The notes under the pieces: model-generated
The model's database searches: none
Told to the model about the DNA's origin: nothing
What the model saw: the letters and a program-made list of their open reading frames with translations, nothing else
NCBI RefSeq assembly: GCF_018885265.1
Contig: NZ_CP076538.1
Location: forward strand, 7,593,696 to 7,657,695
Length of the DNA stretch: 64,000 bases
Source of the DNA: Amycolatopsis aidingensis
Lineage (GTDB): Bacteria > Actinomycetota > Actinomycetes > Mycobacteriales > Pseudonocardiaceae
Direction: 5' to 3'
Part shown: piece by piece, positions 7,675-17,168 of the stretch
How the letters are laid out: the number at the start of each line of letters is the position of its first letter
Numbering within the stretch: the stretch's first letter is position 1
Made by a program: the position numbers and the translations under genes

Positions 7675-8067
7675 TCAGGGGATCGCCAGGCCCGCGCGGC
7701 GCAGTTCCTCCTCCACCCGCAGCCGCTCGGCCGCGCGCTCGATACCGTCGAGCTCGGCCTCCAGCCGGTGCGGCACCTCCACCGCGCGGCAGGCCTGGAC
7801 CAGCAGCGCGTCATAGGCCTGGTTGGTGGCGCGGCGCCGGACCACCGGCGCACCCTGGCGCAGGGTGCGCAGCGACCGGTGTACCCGGCGCAGGTCGGCG
7901 GCGAGCCGTTCGATCGGCGGCAGGTCCGGCTGGGCGCGGCGGCGCCGGCAGGCCAACCGGGTGACCAGCCGGGCCAGCTTCGGCAGCAACCAGAACCCGG
8001 CCGTCGGAGCCACCACGACGGCCAGGTACAGCAGCACGTTGCCGAGCGGGAACCCGCTGGGGGTCAT
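7675..8067 (-). CDS. Small membrane-anchored protein, function unknown
   Basis: 130 residues starting at ATG 8067. One hydrophobic segment near the N-terminus (about residues 8-27, GNVLLYLAVVVAPTAGFWLL) is followed by a basic stretch (CRRRRAQ) and a mostly alpha-helical, Arg/Glu-rich cytoplasmic tail likely to form a coiled coil. It begins 8 bases after the stop of the multi-pass membrane protein upstream, so the two are probably an operon. No family recognised. Confidence 0.65.
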   Translation of the reverse strand: MTPSGFPLGNVLLYLAVVVAPTAGFWLLPKLARLVTRLACRRRRAQPDLPPIERLAADLRRVHRSLRTLRQGAPVVRRRATNQAYDALLVQACRAVEVPHRLEAELDGIERAAERLRVEEELRRAGLAIP

Positions 8068-8075
8068 ACCCCATG

Positions 8076-8996
8076 CTAGGGCGCGCCAGCGGGTTCCGGC
8101 AGTGCTGCCAGCCTGCGCACCAGCGCGAGCCCGAGGAGCGCACCGGCTAGGCACTGTCCGGCGTGCACCAGCAACGGCAGGGAGAGGTCCAGCAACGTAG
8201 ACCACTCGCCGGTCAGCGCGCCCGCGCTGCCCACACCCCAGAACCCCTGGGCGAACATGGCGGCCGAACCGGTCCAGGCCAGCACCATCGGCACTCGCAC
8301 CCGGCGCCCGCCCGCCGCCAGCACCAGGATCGCCCCAGCCACGGCGAAGGTCAGCAGTCCCTGCACCGCGTCCACCGCATGTGCCGCGACACCCCGGTCA
8401 CCGGGCGGCCCGGTCGGCACGCCGAGCGCCCAGCCCACCTGGATGCAGCCGGTGACCATGGCGATCGCGATACCCATGGCGCCGGGCAGGGTGAGCCTGC
8501 CGGCCGCGGCGCGAGCGGTGAACAGCCGGGCCCAGCGCACCCGCGCGTACAACACGAACGCGGTGAGCAGGGTGCAGCCCTGCCAGATGAAGCTGGCGTA
8601 GACCAGCGGGGTCACCCAGCTCGCCAGCCCGGCCATCATGTTCGCGCCGAGCAGGAAGTCCATCCCGATCAACGGGCCCGCGAGGACCAGCGGGGCAAGG
8701 AAACCGGTTCCGACCCAGATCGGGAACAACACCAGCGCCGCCGGTAACCGCAGTCCCCATGCATGTGTGCAGGCCAGCGCGAGCAGGATCGCCACCGCGT
8801 CCATCCCGCCGGTGAACGCGTTCGCCGCGTACATCTCCGGAGTGTCCACCAGCGTGGGGTCGGTCAGCCCGAGCGTGCCGCCGGTGACCCAGCTGATCTT
8901 CAGCAGCAGATAGGGGAAGGTGCCGAGGATCGCCGCATAGCCGACGAGGAACCGGAGGGTTCCCTGTCGGCTCCTGGGCACCGTGGGCGCTGTCAT
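8076..8996 (-). CDS. Multi-pass membrane protein, function unknown
   Basis: 306 residues from ATG 8996, with about eight hydrophobic segments (for example LVGYAAILGTFPYLLL, AVAILLALACTHAWG, GAMGIAIAMVTGC, LLVHAGQCLAGALLGLALV). No ATPase, kinase or transporter signature is visible. The gene heads a two-gene unit with the small anchored protein that follows. No family recognised. Confidence 0.7.
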   Translation of the reverse strand: MTAPTVPRSRQGTLRFLVGYAAILGTFPYLLLKISWVTGGTLGLTDPTLVDTPEMYAANAFTGGMDAVAILLALACTHAWGLRLPAALVLFPIWVGTGFLAPLVLAGPLIGMDFLLGANMMAGLASWVTPLVYASFIWQGCTLLTAFVLYARVRWARLFTARAAAGRLTLPGAMGIAIAMVTGCIQVGWALGVPTGPPGDRGVAAHAVDAVQGLLTFAVAGAILVLAAGGRRVRVPMVLAWTGSAAMFAQGFWGVGSAGALTGEWSTLLDLSLPLLVHAGQCLAGALLGLALVRRLAALPEPAGAP

Positions 8997-9073
8997 ACCC
9001 GGATCCTGGCAAACGGACCACCGCACCGGTTCCCGCCACGGAGTCGTCGGCGTCCCCCGCGGGTAGCAAAAGA

Positions 9074-9110
9074 CCGGGCCCCTGATGCGTGGCTCGCATC
9101 AGGGGCCCGG
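9074..9110 (-). terminator. Intrinsic terminator for the large repeat-protein gene
   Basis: A perfect 16-bp stem (9074-9089 with 9095-9110) closes a 5-base loop. Read on the minus strand it is followed by TCTTTTGC, a U-rich tail. It lies 42 bases past the stop codon at 9152 and before the start of the next minus-strand gene. Confidence 0.85.
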
Positions 9111-9151
9111 CCGGGATCAGCTATTCAGGAACTAGCCGAACTTTCTCGCGC

Positions 9152-12085
9152 TCACCCGCCGAGGATGGTGCGCAGCGAGTCCAGCTGCGCGATGGCGGGC
9201 ACGTCGGCCTGCGGAGCCAGGTCGGCCTCGCGCAGCGAGGGGACGCCCTGCAGGTCGGCCTGCGGCATCAGCTTCGCGGGCAGCGTCTGCACCGGCAGCA
9301 TGCTGACCTGCGGCAGCGAACGCTGCTCCTGCGCACCCGGCAGGCCGGGCAGGTTCACCAGCTCGCCGCCTGCCGGCAGGCCCGGCAGCTCGGGCAGGCT
9401 GGTGGCCGGAAGGCCTGCGTCGCTGCGCGCGGCGGCCGCGCCACCCACGGGCAGCGTGGGCAGCCCGGTGGCCGGCAGTTCGGACCCGCTGATCGGCAGG
9501 TTGATCTGCGGCTCCTGGCTGTCCACCGTGATGTCGGTCAGGTTGCTGGCCTCGGTCGTGGCCGAGCCCAGCAGCGCGAGCGGCACGTCCCAGATCTGCG
9601 CGACCGCGCCGACCGGGGCCTGCAGGTCGACACCGGCGAGCGAGCCGAGCGAGGTCGGGCTCGTGGTGGTGGTGCCACCGGCCTGGCCGGTGGTGACGTT
9701 GTGCCCCACCGCGTCGGCCACGCCGCCCGCGGCGATCGCGTTGCCGAACACCTGGGCCACGGCGGCAGCGGGCACATCGAAGATGTTGCCGGAGAAGCCG
9801 CCCTCGACGCCGGAGGTGGTGATGTCGCCACCCGAGGTGACGTCGGTGGCGTTCACGCCCTCGCCGGTGGCCTTGGCCGCCGCGGCAACGGCGTCGCCGA
9901 AGACCTGCGCGATCGGCAGCATCTGCGCGGCGACCACGTTGCCTGCGAGCCCGCCACCATCACCGTTGGTGGTCGCGTCCCCGCCGGCCTCGGCCACCAC
10001 GTCGTTGGTGCCCGTGCCGGAGACCAGCGCGGCCAGCCCGGCCGAGGAGTTGTACAGCACCCCGGCACCGGCGAGCGGCGCCTCGATGATGTTCCCGGCG
10101 ACCGCGCCGTCCTGCCCGTCGGTCAGGGTGCTGCCACCCGCGATCGCGTCGGTCAGGTTGTCCGCGGAGCCCTTCCCGATGCCGATGAACGAGCCGCCGA
10201 CGCCGTGCGCCTGCAGCGGCAGCGCCACCGGCGCGGTGGCGATGTTCCCGGAGGCGCCACCTTCCTTGCCGCTGGCGCTCAGGTCGCCACCGGCCTCGGT
10301 GATGGTGTCGTTGGTGGCCTCACCGATGCCCGTGCCGATGTGCGAGCCGCCGACGCCGAACACCTGCGCCGGAACGGCCAGCGGCACGGAGACCAGGTTG
10401 GCGGCGCCGAACGCGCCGTCGTCCACGGTGCTGCTGTCGTCGCCCGCCTTGATCCGCTTCTTCTCGGTGACGCCGCCGTCCTCACCGGCAACGGCCTGGC
10501 CGATGTAGGTGCCGCCGATGCCGAAGACCTCCACCGGGGCCGCGATCGGGGTCTCGACCAGGTTCCCGCCACCCGAGGAGTCGTTGCCCGAGGTGCCGTT
10601 GTAGCCGCCGACCTCGACGTTCTTCTCCTCGTGCGAGGAGGCCGATGCGTTGCCGATGTGCGAGCCCGCGATGCCGAACAGCTCCGGCGCGACCGCCAGC
10701 GGGGCGTGGGCGCCGTTGCCGCCGAGGAAGGACTCGTCCCCGTTGGTGTAGGTGCCACCGCCGGTCTGGGTGTCGTTGCTGCAGTCGTGCGCGGCGTGCG
10801 CGTTCCCGATGTAGGTGCCGCCGATGCCGCAGGCCTCGACCGGAAGGCCGATCGGAGCATCCACGATGTTCGCCGAGCCAGCGGACTTCTGCCCCGCGGT
10901 GCTGGAGAAGCCACCCGCGGCGACCTCGCTGGTGGAGGTGCCTGCCTCGCCCTCGCCGAGGGCGTTGCCGGTGGTGGCGTTGCCGACCCAGGTGCCTGCG
11001 ACCCCGGCGATGTTGCCGGTGCCGGCGAGCTGCGGCTGGATGATGTTGCCGGACAGGGTGGAGACCCCGCCCCCGGTCTGCACGAAGCTCTCGATGTCGT
11101 TGATGCCCGGCGTGGTCGCGGTGCCGGCCTCGGCATCGGCCTCGGAGCTGGCCACCGAGTCGGCGTCCGAGCCGTGCACGGCCGCGGCGTTACCGTTGAA
11201 GCGCAGCGGCAGCGCGATCGGCACGGCACCCACGTTTCCGGAGCCGCCTGCGCCGTCGCCGTTGGTCTTGATCCAGCCACCGGACTCGGCCTCGGTCTCC
11301 GCCTCGGCCTCGCTGTAGGCGTTGGCCAGAATCCAGGACGCGGCGTTCCCGGTCACCTGCACCGGGGTGGCCAGCTGCCCGGACACCACGTTGCCGGAAA
11401 GGCCGGACCCGGTGCCGTTGGTGCTGATGTTGCCGGTCTCGGTGACATCCTGCGAGGCGGTGGTCCCGGTGACGGCTCCGCTGCCGCCCGCGAGGCCGAC
11501 GCCGTTGCCAGCCAGCTGGATGGGGGCGGCCCAGTCCAGCGCGACCACGTTCCCGGCCAGCCCGGAGTGCGTGCCGTCGGTGGTGGTGTCCTCGTGGCTG
11601 CTGACGGACTGGTCGCAGCTCGCTCCGTCCACCTGGGCGTCGCCGCCGACACCCACCGCGTTCCCGCAGATCTGGATCGGGACGGTGACGTCCCCGTCCA
11701 CCTTGTTGCCCTTGAACGCGTCCTCGGTCTGGGTGAAGCCGCCGCCCGAGGTGCCGTTCTGCTTGGCCCGTGCCTGGCCGGCCGGCTCGCTGGCCTTGAC
11801 GGTCTGGGTCGCCGCGGCGGCCGACTGGGTGGCGGCGCCGAGCGGCTTCAGCACCGGGTCGGTGCTCAGCTCGCCCTCGAAGCCGGGCACGTCGATCTCG
11901 CCCAGCGGGGTGCCGATCTTGTTCTCGTCGATCTGGACCGGGACGTCGACGCCCAGGTCCAGCGGCCCAGCCGGGGAATCCGGGTTGGCGGCGCTTTCCT
12001 CAGCGGACGCGATGCCGGTACCCAGCATCAGCAGTCCACCCGTGACCAGCGCGGTTTGTAGGCCACGCTTTGCCCACGTCTGCAT
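9152..12085 (-). CDS. Large secreted protein with about 13 chaplin-like repeats
   Basis: 977 residues. A signal peptide (about 1-28, ending GTGIASA) is followed by a linker and then, from about residue 121 to 850, some 13 repeats of roughly 50-55 residues. Each repeat has GNVV or GNIV, then a P-I/V-x-L/V segment, then GNA or GGTYIGNA, then an acidic stretch and a TTNGDG-like turn. The first repeat (VPIQICGNAVGVGG, with a later Cys) closely resembles a chaplin, the amyloid-forming hydrophobic surface proteins of Streptomyces (known). The C-terminal 120 residues are rich in Leu-Pro (LPELPGLP) without an LPXTG anchor. A surface or aerial-structure coat is a fair guess. Preceded by GGAGAAT; its own terminator follows. 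Confidence 0.8.
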   Translation of the reverse strand: MQTWAKRGLQTALVTGGLLMLGTGIASAEESAANPDSPAGPLDLGVDVPVQIDENKIGTPLGEIDVPGFEGELSTDPVLKPLGAATQSAAAATQTVKASEPAGQARAKQNGTSGGGFTQTEDAFKGNKVDGDVTVPIQICGNAVGVGGDAQVDGASCDQSVSSHEDTTTDGTHSGLAGNVVALDWAAPIQLAGNGVGLAGGSGAVTGTTASQDVTETGNISTNGTGSGLSGNVVSGQLATPVQVTGNAASWILANAYSEAEAETEAESGGWIKTNGDGAGGSGNVGAVPIALPLRFNGNAAAVHGSDADSVASSEADAEAGTATTPGINDIESFVQTGGGVSTLSGNIIQPQLAGTGNIAGVAGTWVGNATTGNALGEGEAGTSTSEVAAGGFSSTAGQKSAGSANIVDAPIGLPVEACGIGGTYIGNAHAAHDCSNDTQTGGGTYTNGDESFLGGNGAHAPLAVAPELFGIAGSHIGNASASSHEEKNVEVGGYNGTSGNDSSGGGNLVETPIAAPVEVFGIGGTYIGQAVAGEDGGVTEKKRIKAGDDSSTVDDGAFGAANLVSVPLAVPAQVFGVGGSHIGTGIGEATNDTITEAGGDLSASGKEGGASGNIATAPVALPLQAHGVGGSFIGIGKGSADNLTDAIAGGSTLTDGQDGAVAGNIIEAPLAGAGVLYNSSAGLAALVSGTGTNDVVAEAGGDATTNGDGGGLAGNVVAAQMLPIAQVFGDAVAAAAKATGEGVNATDVTSGGDITTSGVEGGFSGNIFDVPAAAVAQVFGNAIAAGGVADAVGHNVTTGQAGGTTTTSPTSLGSLAGVDLQAPVGAVAQIWDVPLALLGSATTEASNLTDITVDSQEPQINLPISGSELPATGLPTLPVGGAAAARSDAGLPATSLPELPGLPAGGELVNLPGLPGAQEQRSLPQVSMLPVQTLPAKLMPQADLQGVPSLREADLAPQADVPAIAQLDSLRTILGG
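9520..11725 (-). repeat. Coding tandem repeats, about 13 units
   Basis: Approximate limits of the degenerate tandem repeats, each about 150-165 bases, inside the large secreted protein gene. Units differ in sequence but keep the GN-x-V, Pro-x-x-V and GN-A/IG landmarks. The repeats diverge enough that units look ancient rather than recently amplified. Confidence 0.7.
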
Positions 12086-12284
12086 GTGCAGATTCTCCTT
12101 TTCTTTGGTTTCCCTTGCGGGGTTTCTGGGGTGTTCCGTCGCGGGGCGCGACGGCGCACCCGGCTCGAGGTCGCTGGCGCGCTGGATCGCGCACCGCGAG
12201 GGGATGAGATCCGGGTCGCGGACGCGGCTGTCCCATTCGCGAAAACGGCGAGGGAATGCGCCCGGTCAACCCCGGGGGAAATAA

Positions 12285-13382
12285 TCAGTCAGGCGTGACG
12301 CCGGGCTGCGCGCCCAGCTCAACCGGCACGTTCTGGGTGCCGGGGGACACGTCGCCGAGGACGGCGGTGTCCAGCGCGGCGAGCTGGCCGACGGGAACGC
12401 CGAACAGCTGGCCGTCGAGATGACCGCCACCGGGCGACGAACCGCCCGGGACGGACGGAACGGTCACCGGGGCAGCGGGCAGCCGCAGCGGCTGCACCGG
12501 GCCGGAGCCGTTCCGCGAGTCACCGGCCTGCCGCGCCTCCGCGGCGGAACCGGCGAACAGGTGCTGTGCCTTGTCGGCGATGGCAGCACCGCCCAGCTGG
12601 TGCTGGGACATCTGGGGGACTTCCACGGTGACCGTGCCTGCCGCGCGTTCGGGGGCAGTGGTCACCGGAGTCTCGGTTTCGGGCGCGGGCCGCTGCCCGC
12701 CCGTACCGGGCAGGGTGGGCAGGCCCGGCAGCTGGATCAGGTCGTCCTGGCGTTGCGGGTCCAGCAACCCGAGGACCGCGGAGCCGACCGCGCGCATCTC
12801 CTGCGGCGGGGTCAGGGTCCGCTCGAGTACCTGCTTGGCGTCCTCCGGCTTGCGGACGACGTGCTCGAGGGAGCCGGTCACCCGGTGTACCGGCCGCAGC
12901 ACGGCCCGCTCGGCGAACTCCGCCGTCGCGCCGCTGACCTTCCTGGCCACCTCACCGTCGATGTGCCTGGCCTCGCGCGGCTGGTAGGAGCCGGCGTTGG
13001 TGACCGGGCCGCCGGTGTCGCCGGGGGCGGCGCAGTCCCGGACCGCGGTCACGGTGTCGCAGGCGGCCTCCTGCCAGGCGTGCGCCAGCGCGCCTGCGCC
13101 GTCCCCGGCCAGCTCGGCCGCACCGGTGGTGACATCCCGCAGGCCGGCGGCGGTCGCGTCGGCGACCGGGTTCAGGTCGGCCCTGGCCGGCTGTGCGGCC
13201 TCGGCAACCCCGGCGTGCACAGTGTCCTGATCCGGCGCGGTCTCGGCCGTGGCGGCGGGGGAGGTGGACAACGCCCAGGCGGCGGCGGTGCCCGCGACGG
13301 CACCGGCGAGTCCGAGCAGCACACGCGAGCACCACCGGCGAGCGCGCATCGCGCGCTGGGTGGTCGCTGCTGCCTCGGTCAC
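12285..13382 (-). CDS. Exported Ala/Pro-rich protein, function unknown
   Basis: 365 residues from GTG 13382 (GGGAG upstream). A basic N-terminus and hydrophobic segment (SRVLLGLAGAVAGTAAAWAL, about residues 18-37) indicate export or a membrane anchor. The rest is low-complexity, rich in Ala, Pro and Gly, with a Leu-Pro run (LPGLPTLPG) that recalls the C-terminus of the large repeat protein lying directly downstream. Two cysteines (CDTV, RDCA) may pair. No known domain. The 199-base gap to the repeat-protein gene suggests its own promoter there. Confidence 0.6.
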   Translation of the reverse strand: MTEAAATTQRAMRARRWCSRVLLGLAGAVAGTAAAWALSTSPAATAETAPDQDTVHAGVAEAAQPARADLNPVADATAAGLRDVTTGAAELAGDGAGALAHAWQEAACDTVTAVRDCAAPGDTGGPVTNAGSYQPREARHIDGEVARKVSGATAEFAERAVLRPVHRVTGSLEHVVRKPEDAKQVLERTLTPPQEMRAVGSAVLGLLDPQRQDDLIQLPGLPTLPGTGGQRPAPETETPVTTAPERAAGTVTVEVPQMSQHQLGGAAIADKAQHLFAGSAAEARQAGDSRNGSGPVQPLRLPAAPVTVPSVPGGSSPGGGHLDGQLFGVPVGQLAALDTAVLGDVSPGTQNVPVELGAQPGVTPD

Positions 13383-13607
13383 CGTTCTCCCGTCGCTGTC
13401 TGCCGTGGGGCGTTGCGGTCGAGATTGGCAAACGGAGTAATGACCGCGCATCTTCAATGCGACTTGAGTGCCCAATCGTGTGAAAAACACCGTGAGGGCC
13501 GGGCACAAATCCAGGCAACAGGTCTCACGACCGGTAATCGACACAGCATCGGCGCGGTTAGCCGGGAAGTCGGATCATCTGTCGCCCGGTACCGATACGC
13601 TCAGTGC

Positions 13608-14780
13608 GTGAGCGACACGAAGCCGCGCGTCCCGGTGATCTCGGAGGACTCGGACGTCACGGGCATGGTCCCGCGCGGGCTGCGCATCGGGGCCGCGCTC
13701 TCCTGGCGCTTCCTGATGGTGATCGCCGCGCTGTACGTCATCGTCTGGCTGGTCGGCTACCTGTCCGTGGTGGTCATCCCGCTGGCCATCGCGTTGCTGC
13801 TCTCGGCGCTGCTCGCGCCGGCCGTGCAGCAGCTGATGCGGCTGCGGGTGCCACGGCCGCTGGCCACCGGGGTCATGGTGGTCGGCGGCCTCGGTGTGCT
13901 GGTCGGGTTGATCACCTTCGTGGTCGCCCAGCTCGCCGACGGGCTGCCCGCCCTGCGGGTGCAGCTGAACGAGAGCCTGGACCAGATCAAGAACTGGCTG
14001 CTGAACGGACCGCTGCACCTGGGTCAGGAGCAGATCCAGGAGTTCATCAACCAGGCGATCAGCCTGCTGCAGGAGAATCAGGCCTCGATCACCGATACGG
14101 CACTGACCACCGCGAGCACGGTGGGGCAGGTGCTCACCGGCTTCGTGCTCGTGCTGTTCATCCTGATCTTCTTCCTGGCAGGCGGCGAGCAGATCTGGTC
14201 CTTCCTGGTGCGCGGCGTGCCCGAGGTGGTCCGGGACAAGGTCGACGTGGCAGGCAGGCGTGGCTTCGCCTCCCTGGTGAGCTACGTGCGGGCCACCGCC
14301 GCGGTGGCGATCGTGGACGCGGTCGGCATCGGCGTCGGACTGTGGATCGTCGGGGTGCCGCTGGTGGTGCCACTGGCCACGCTGGTGTTCCTCGGCGCCT
14401 TCGTGCCGATCATCGGGGCGGTGATCACCGGGGCGGTCGCGGTGCTGGTGGCACTGGTGACCAATGGCTTCGTGTCCGCGCTGATCGTGCTGGCCATCGT
14501 GATCGGTGTGCAGCAGGTGGAGAGCCACGTGCTGCAGCCGCTGCTGCTGGGCAGGGCGGTCCGGCTGCACCCGCTCGCGGTGATCCTTGCCATTGCGGCA
14601 GGCCTTGTGGTCGCCGGAATCGCCGGGGCGCTGCTGTCCGTACCGCTGGTGGCGGTGCTGAACGCCGGGATCAAGTCGCTGCTCACCGAGCGCCGACCGG
14701 ATCCGGACACGGTGGACGCGCTCAGCGACGAGGGCGCGCACCCACCGGAGGAGAAGCAGACCCAGCCGTCGCAGTCATGA
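13608..14780 (+). CDS. AI-2E-family transporter (YdiK/PerM-like)
   Basis: 390-residue integral membrane protein of the AI-2E/PerM family, with about eight membrane segments: two near the N-terminus, a long soluble loop (about residues 105-175), then the conserved block from FVLVLFILIFFLAGG to VVPLATLVFLGAFVPIIGA and VESHVLQPLLLGRAVRLHP. Despite the family name, substrates are mostly unproven. GTG 13608 lies six bases after a TACGCT -10 (13596-13601), so the mRNA is probably leaderless. The stop overlaps the start of the histidine kinase gene by ATGA, so the three genes form an operon. Confidence 0.88.
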   Translation: MSDTKPRVPVISEDSDVTGMVPRGLRIGAALSWRFLMVIAALYVIVWLVGYLSVVVIPLAIALLLSALLAPAVQQLMRLRVPRPLATGVMVVGGLGVLVGLITFVVAQLADGLPALRVQLNESLDQIKNWLLNGPLHLGQEQIQEFINQAISLLQENQASITDTALTTASTVGQVLTGFVLVLFILIFFLAGGEQIWSFLVRGVPEVVRDKVDVAGRRGFASLVSYVRATAAVAIVDAVGIGVGLWIVGVPLVVPLATLVFLGAFVPIIGAVITGAVAVLVALVTNGFVSALIVLAIVIGVQQVESHVLQPLLLGRAVRLHPLAVILAIAAGLVVAGIAGALLSVPLVAVLNAGIKSLLTERRPDPDTVDALSDEGAHPPEEKQTQPSQS

Positions 14781-15940
14781 GGTTCCGCCTCGTTCCTGGC
14801 GACCGTCCGCCGCGGGATCCGGCGACCCCGCTGTGGTGGGGCACGATCGTGCTGCGGGTGATCACCCTGCTGTTCGCGATCGCCGCGGTCGCCGCCGACT
14901 ACGACGGCTACCGCAGGTCCTGGCTGGCCATGGTGGTGGTGCTGGCGATGACCGGGTGGACCGTGCTCACCAGCGTGGCCTATGCCCGGCGGTCCTGGCG
15001 CAAGCACTGGCTCGTGGTGCTGGACGTGCTGGCCACCTGCGGGCTGATGCTCACCTCCCCGCTGGTGCTTTCCGATGCGCAGTACGCCTCGGCCCATCCG
15101 CTGATCACCACGGTCTGGGTGGCCGCCCCGGCCGCGGTGGCCGGGGCGCGGTTCGGCATGCCGGGTGGCGCACTGGCCGGGCTGGCCCTGGCCGCCGGCA
15201 CGGCAGGCGCCCGGATGGAGGTCGACCTGGATGTGCTGCGGGACGGGGTGCTGCTCACCGCGACCGGCCTGTTGATCGGGATGACCGCGACCACGGCCCG
15301 GCGCTCGCAGGCGATGCTGGCCCAGGCCATGCGCACCGAGGCGGCCACCGCGGAGCGGGAGCGGCTGGCCCGGTCGATTCACGACAGCGTGCTGCAGGTG
15401 CTGGCCAGGGTGCGCAAGCGTGGCGCGGAGCTGGGCGGGGAGGCAGCCGAGCTGGCGAAGCAGGCTGGTGAGCAGGAGATCGCGCTGCGCTCGCTGGTCA
15501 GTACCCAGCCTGCCGGGTCGAACGGGGACGACACCGCGGACCTGCGCGCGGCCCTGCAGGTGCTGGCGACATCCCGGGTGCAGGTCTCCGCCCCGGCAGG
15601 GGAGGTGCGGCTGCCCGGCCAGGTGGTCGCCGAGCTGACCGGGGTGGTCGGCGAGGCGCTGGAGAACGTGCGGCGGCATGCCGGGCCGGAGGCACGCGCC
15701 TGGGTACTGCTGGAGGAGCTCGGCGAGGAGGTGGTGGTGACCGTCCGGGATGACGGGCCGGGTATCCCGGAGGGGCGGCTGGCGGCCGCGGCCACGGAGG
15801 GCCGTTTGGGTGTCGCCAAGTCGATTCGGGGCCGGGTGTCCGACCTGGGTGGGACGATCTCGCTGGAAACCGGACCCGGGCAAGGCACCGAATGGGAGGT
15901 CCGGTTGCCGAAGCCGGGCAGACGGAGGGGAGCGAGATGA
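14777..15940 (+). CDS. NarL-type sensor histidine kinase (MacS-like)
   Basis: 387-residue membrane sensor kinase. About four or five N-terminal hydrophobic segments (residues 20-175) form the sensor. The dimerisation helix carries the phospho-acceptor His in RLARSIHDSVLQVLARV, and the ATPase domain has GEALENVRRHA, VRDDGPGIPEG and GTEWEVRL. The layout fits the MacS family of actinobacterial kinases. Start and stop overlap both neighbours by four bases (ATGA), so it is translationally coupled to the transporter before it and the response regulator after it. Signal unknown. Confidence 0.9.
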   Translation: MRFRLVPGDRPPRDPATPLWWGTIVLRVITLLFAIAAVAADYDGYRRSWLAMVVVLAMTGWTVLTSVAYARRSWRKHWLVVLDVLATCGLMLTSPLVLSDAQYASAHPLITTVWVAAPAAVAGARFGMPGGALAGLALAAGTAGARMEVDLDVLRDGVLLTATGLLIGMTATTARRSQAMLAQAMRTEAATAERERLARSIHDSVLQVLARVRKRGAELGGEAAELAKQAGEQEIALRSLVSTQPAGSNGDDTADLRAALQVLATSRVQVSAPAGEVRLPGQVVAELTGVVGEALENVRRHAGPEARAWVLLEELGEEVVVTVRDDGPGIPEGRLAAAATEGRLGVAKSIRGRVSDLGGTISLETGPGQGTEWEVRLPKPGRRRGAR

Positions 15941-16611
15941 CGGCCGCAGCGGTCTCGGTGATGGTGGTCGACGACCATCCGATGTGGCGGGACGGTGTGG
16001 CCCGCGACCTCACCGAGCACGGTTTCCAGGTGCCGGCCACGGCACCGGACGGCGCGGCCGCGGTGCGGATCGCCACCGCGGTGCGGCCGGATGTGGTGCT
16101 GATGGACCTGAGCATGGGGGATGCCTCCGGGGTGGAGGCCACCAGGCAGATCACCGCGGAGCTGCCGGAGACCAGGGTGCTGGTGCTGTCCGCGAGCGGC
16201 GAGCACAACGACGTGCTGGAGGCGGTCAAGGCCGGGGCCGCGGGCTACCTGGTCAAGTCCGCCTCCGCGCAGGAGCTGGTGGACGCGGTGCAGCGGGTCG
16301 CGGCGGGCGAGACCGTGTTCACCCCCGGGCTGGCGGGCCTGGTGCTCGGCGAGTACCGGCGGATGGCGGAGGCGCCGGGAGGGCAGGGCGAGCCGCCGCC
16401 CCGGCTCACCGACCGGGAGACCGACGTGCTGCGGCTGGTGGCCAAGGGGCTCACCGCACGGCAGATCGCCGACCGGCTGGTGATCTCGCACCGGACGGTG
16501 GAGAACCACGTGCAGTCAACGCTGCGGAAGCTGCAGCTGCACAACCGGGTCGAGCTGGCCCGTTACGCCATCGAGCACGGCCTGGACCAGGAGGAGAACG
16601 ACCCCGGGTAG
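15937..16611 (+). CDS. LuxR/NarL-family response regulator
   Basis: 224 residues. The receiver domain (1-120) has the acidic pair VVDDHP, the phospho-acceptor Asp in VVLMDLSM, and Lys in YLVKSAS. The C-terminal GerE helix-turn-helix (about 160-220) reads LTDRETDVLRLVAKGLTARQ and SHRTVENHV. It overlaps the kinase gene by four bases, so kinase and regulator are certain partners. Target genes are not evident; autoregulation of the operon is possible. Confidence 0.93.
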   Translation: MTAAAVSVMVVDDHPMWRDGVARDLTEHGFQVPATAPDGAAAVRIATAVRPDVVLMDLSMGDASGVEATRQITAELPETRVLVLSASGEHNDVLEAVKAGAAGYLVKSASAQELVDAVQRVAAGETVFTPGLAGLVLGEYRRMAEAPGGQGEPPPRLTDRETDVLRLVAKGLTARQIADRLVISHRTVENHVQSTLRKLQLHNRVELARYAIEHGLDQEENDPG

Positions 16612-16623
16612 GGCGGACGGCCC

Positions 16624-17034
16624 TCAGCCGTCCGCGGGATGGCCGTCCGGATCGGTGGCGCCGCCGATCCGCGCGCGTACCCGGCTGCTGAGCACCACCT
16701 CGTGCGGCAGCGCCCTGAGTTCGGCCGCCCGCACGGCGACTCCCCGCTCCTGGGCGATCAGCGCCAGCTCGGCCCAGTGGTCCGCTGCCATCTGCTCGTG
16801 CGAGTAACCGGGAGGGGGTTCGTCCGGACCCACCACGACGCGCGCCGTCTCACGCAGGTCCTGCGCCGAAGCGGTGTGCCAGGGAGCCGTGCTCCCCCAC
16901 CCACGGTCGTCCAGCAGCAGCACCCTGCTGCCGTCGGCGAGCTCGGCCTCGTGCCGCGCCGAGGCCGAGATCTCGCCCGCCGGGCCCTGCGGGTCGACAT
17001 CGACGAAGGTCACCAGCCGGGTCACCGCTGACAT
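16624..17034 (-). CDS. Small hypothetical protein
   Basis: 136 residues from ATG 17034. A soluble protein, no signal peptide or membrane segment. The N-terminus (TRLVTFVDVD) and an EISASARHEAELADGSRVLLLDDRGWG segment are the best-ordered parts; no family recognised. Convergent with the response regulator 12 bases away and divergent from the DUF1707 gene. Confidence 0.6.
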   Translation of the reverse strand: MSAVTRLVTFVDVDPQGPAGEISASARHEAELADGSRVLLLDDRGWGSTAPWHTASAQDLRETARVVVGPDEPPPGYSHEQMAADHWAELALIAQERGVAVRAAELRALPHEVVLSSRVRARIGGATDPDGHPADG

Positions 17035-17168
17035 AGGATCCTCCAGTGCTTGTCTGGAAACGCGCGACACGATCGGCTCGGCAGCTCTCGGACGCTCTGT
17101 CAGGTAGCGGGTTTCTCTAGGGGATTTTCCCGGATCCGCGCCGCCGCCGCGACTCCTACCCTGACCCT

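Noticed and set aside
9520..11725. CRISPR or DNA-level tandem array
   Set aside because: The repetition is at protein level, in frame and degenerate, with no constant repeat and spacer pattern.
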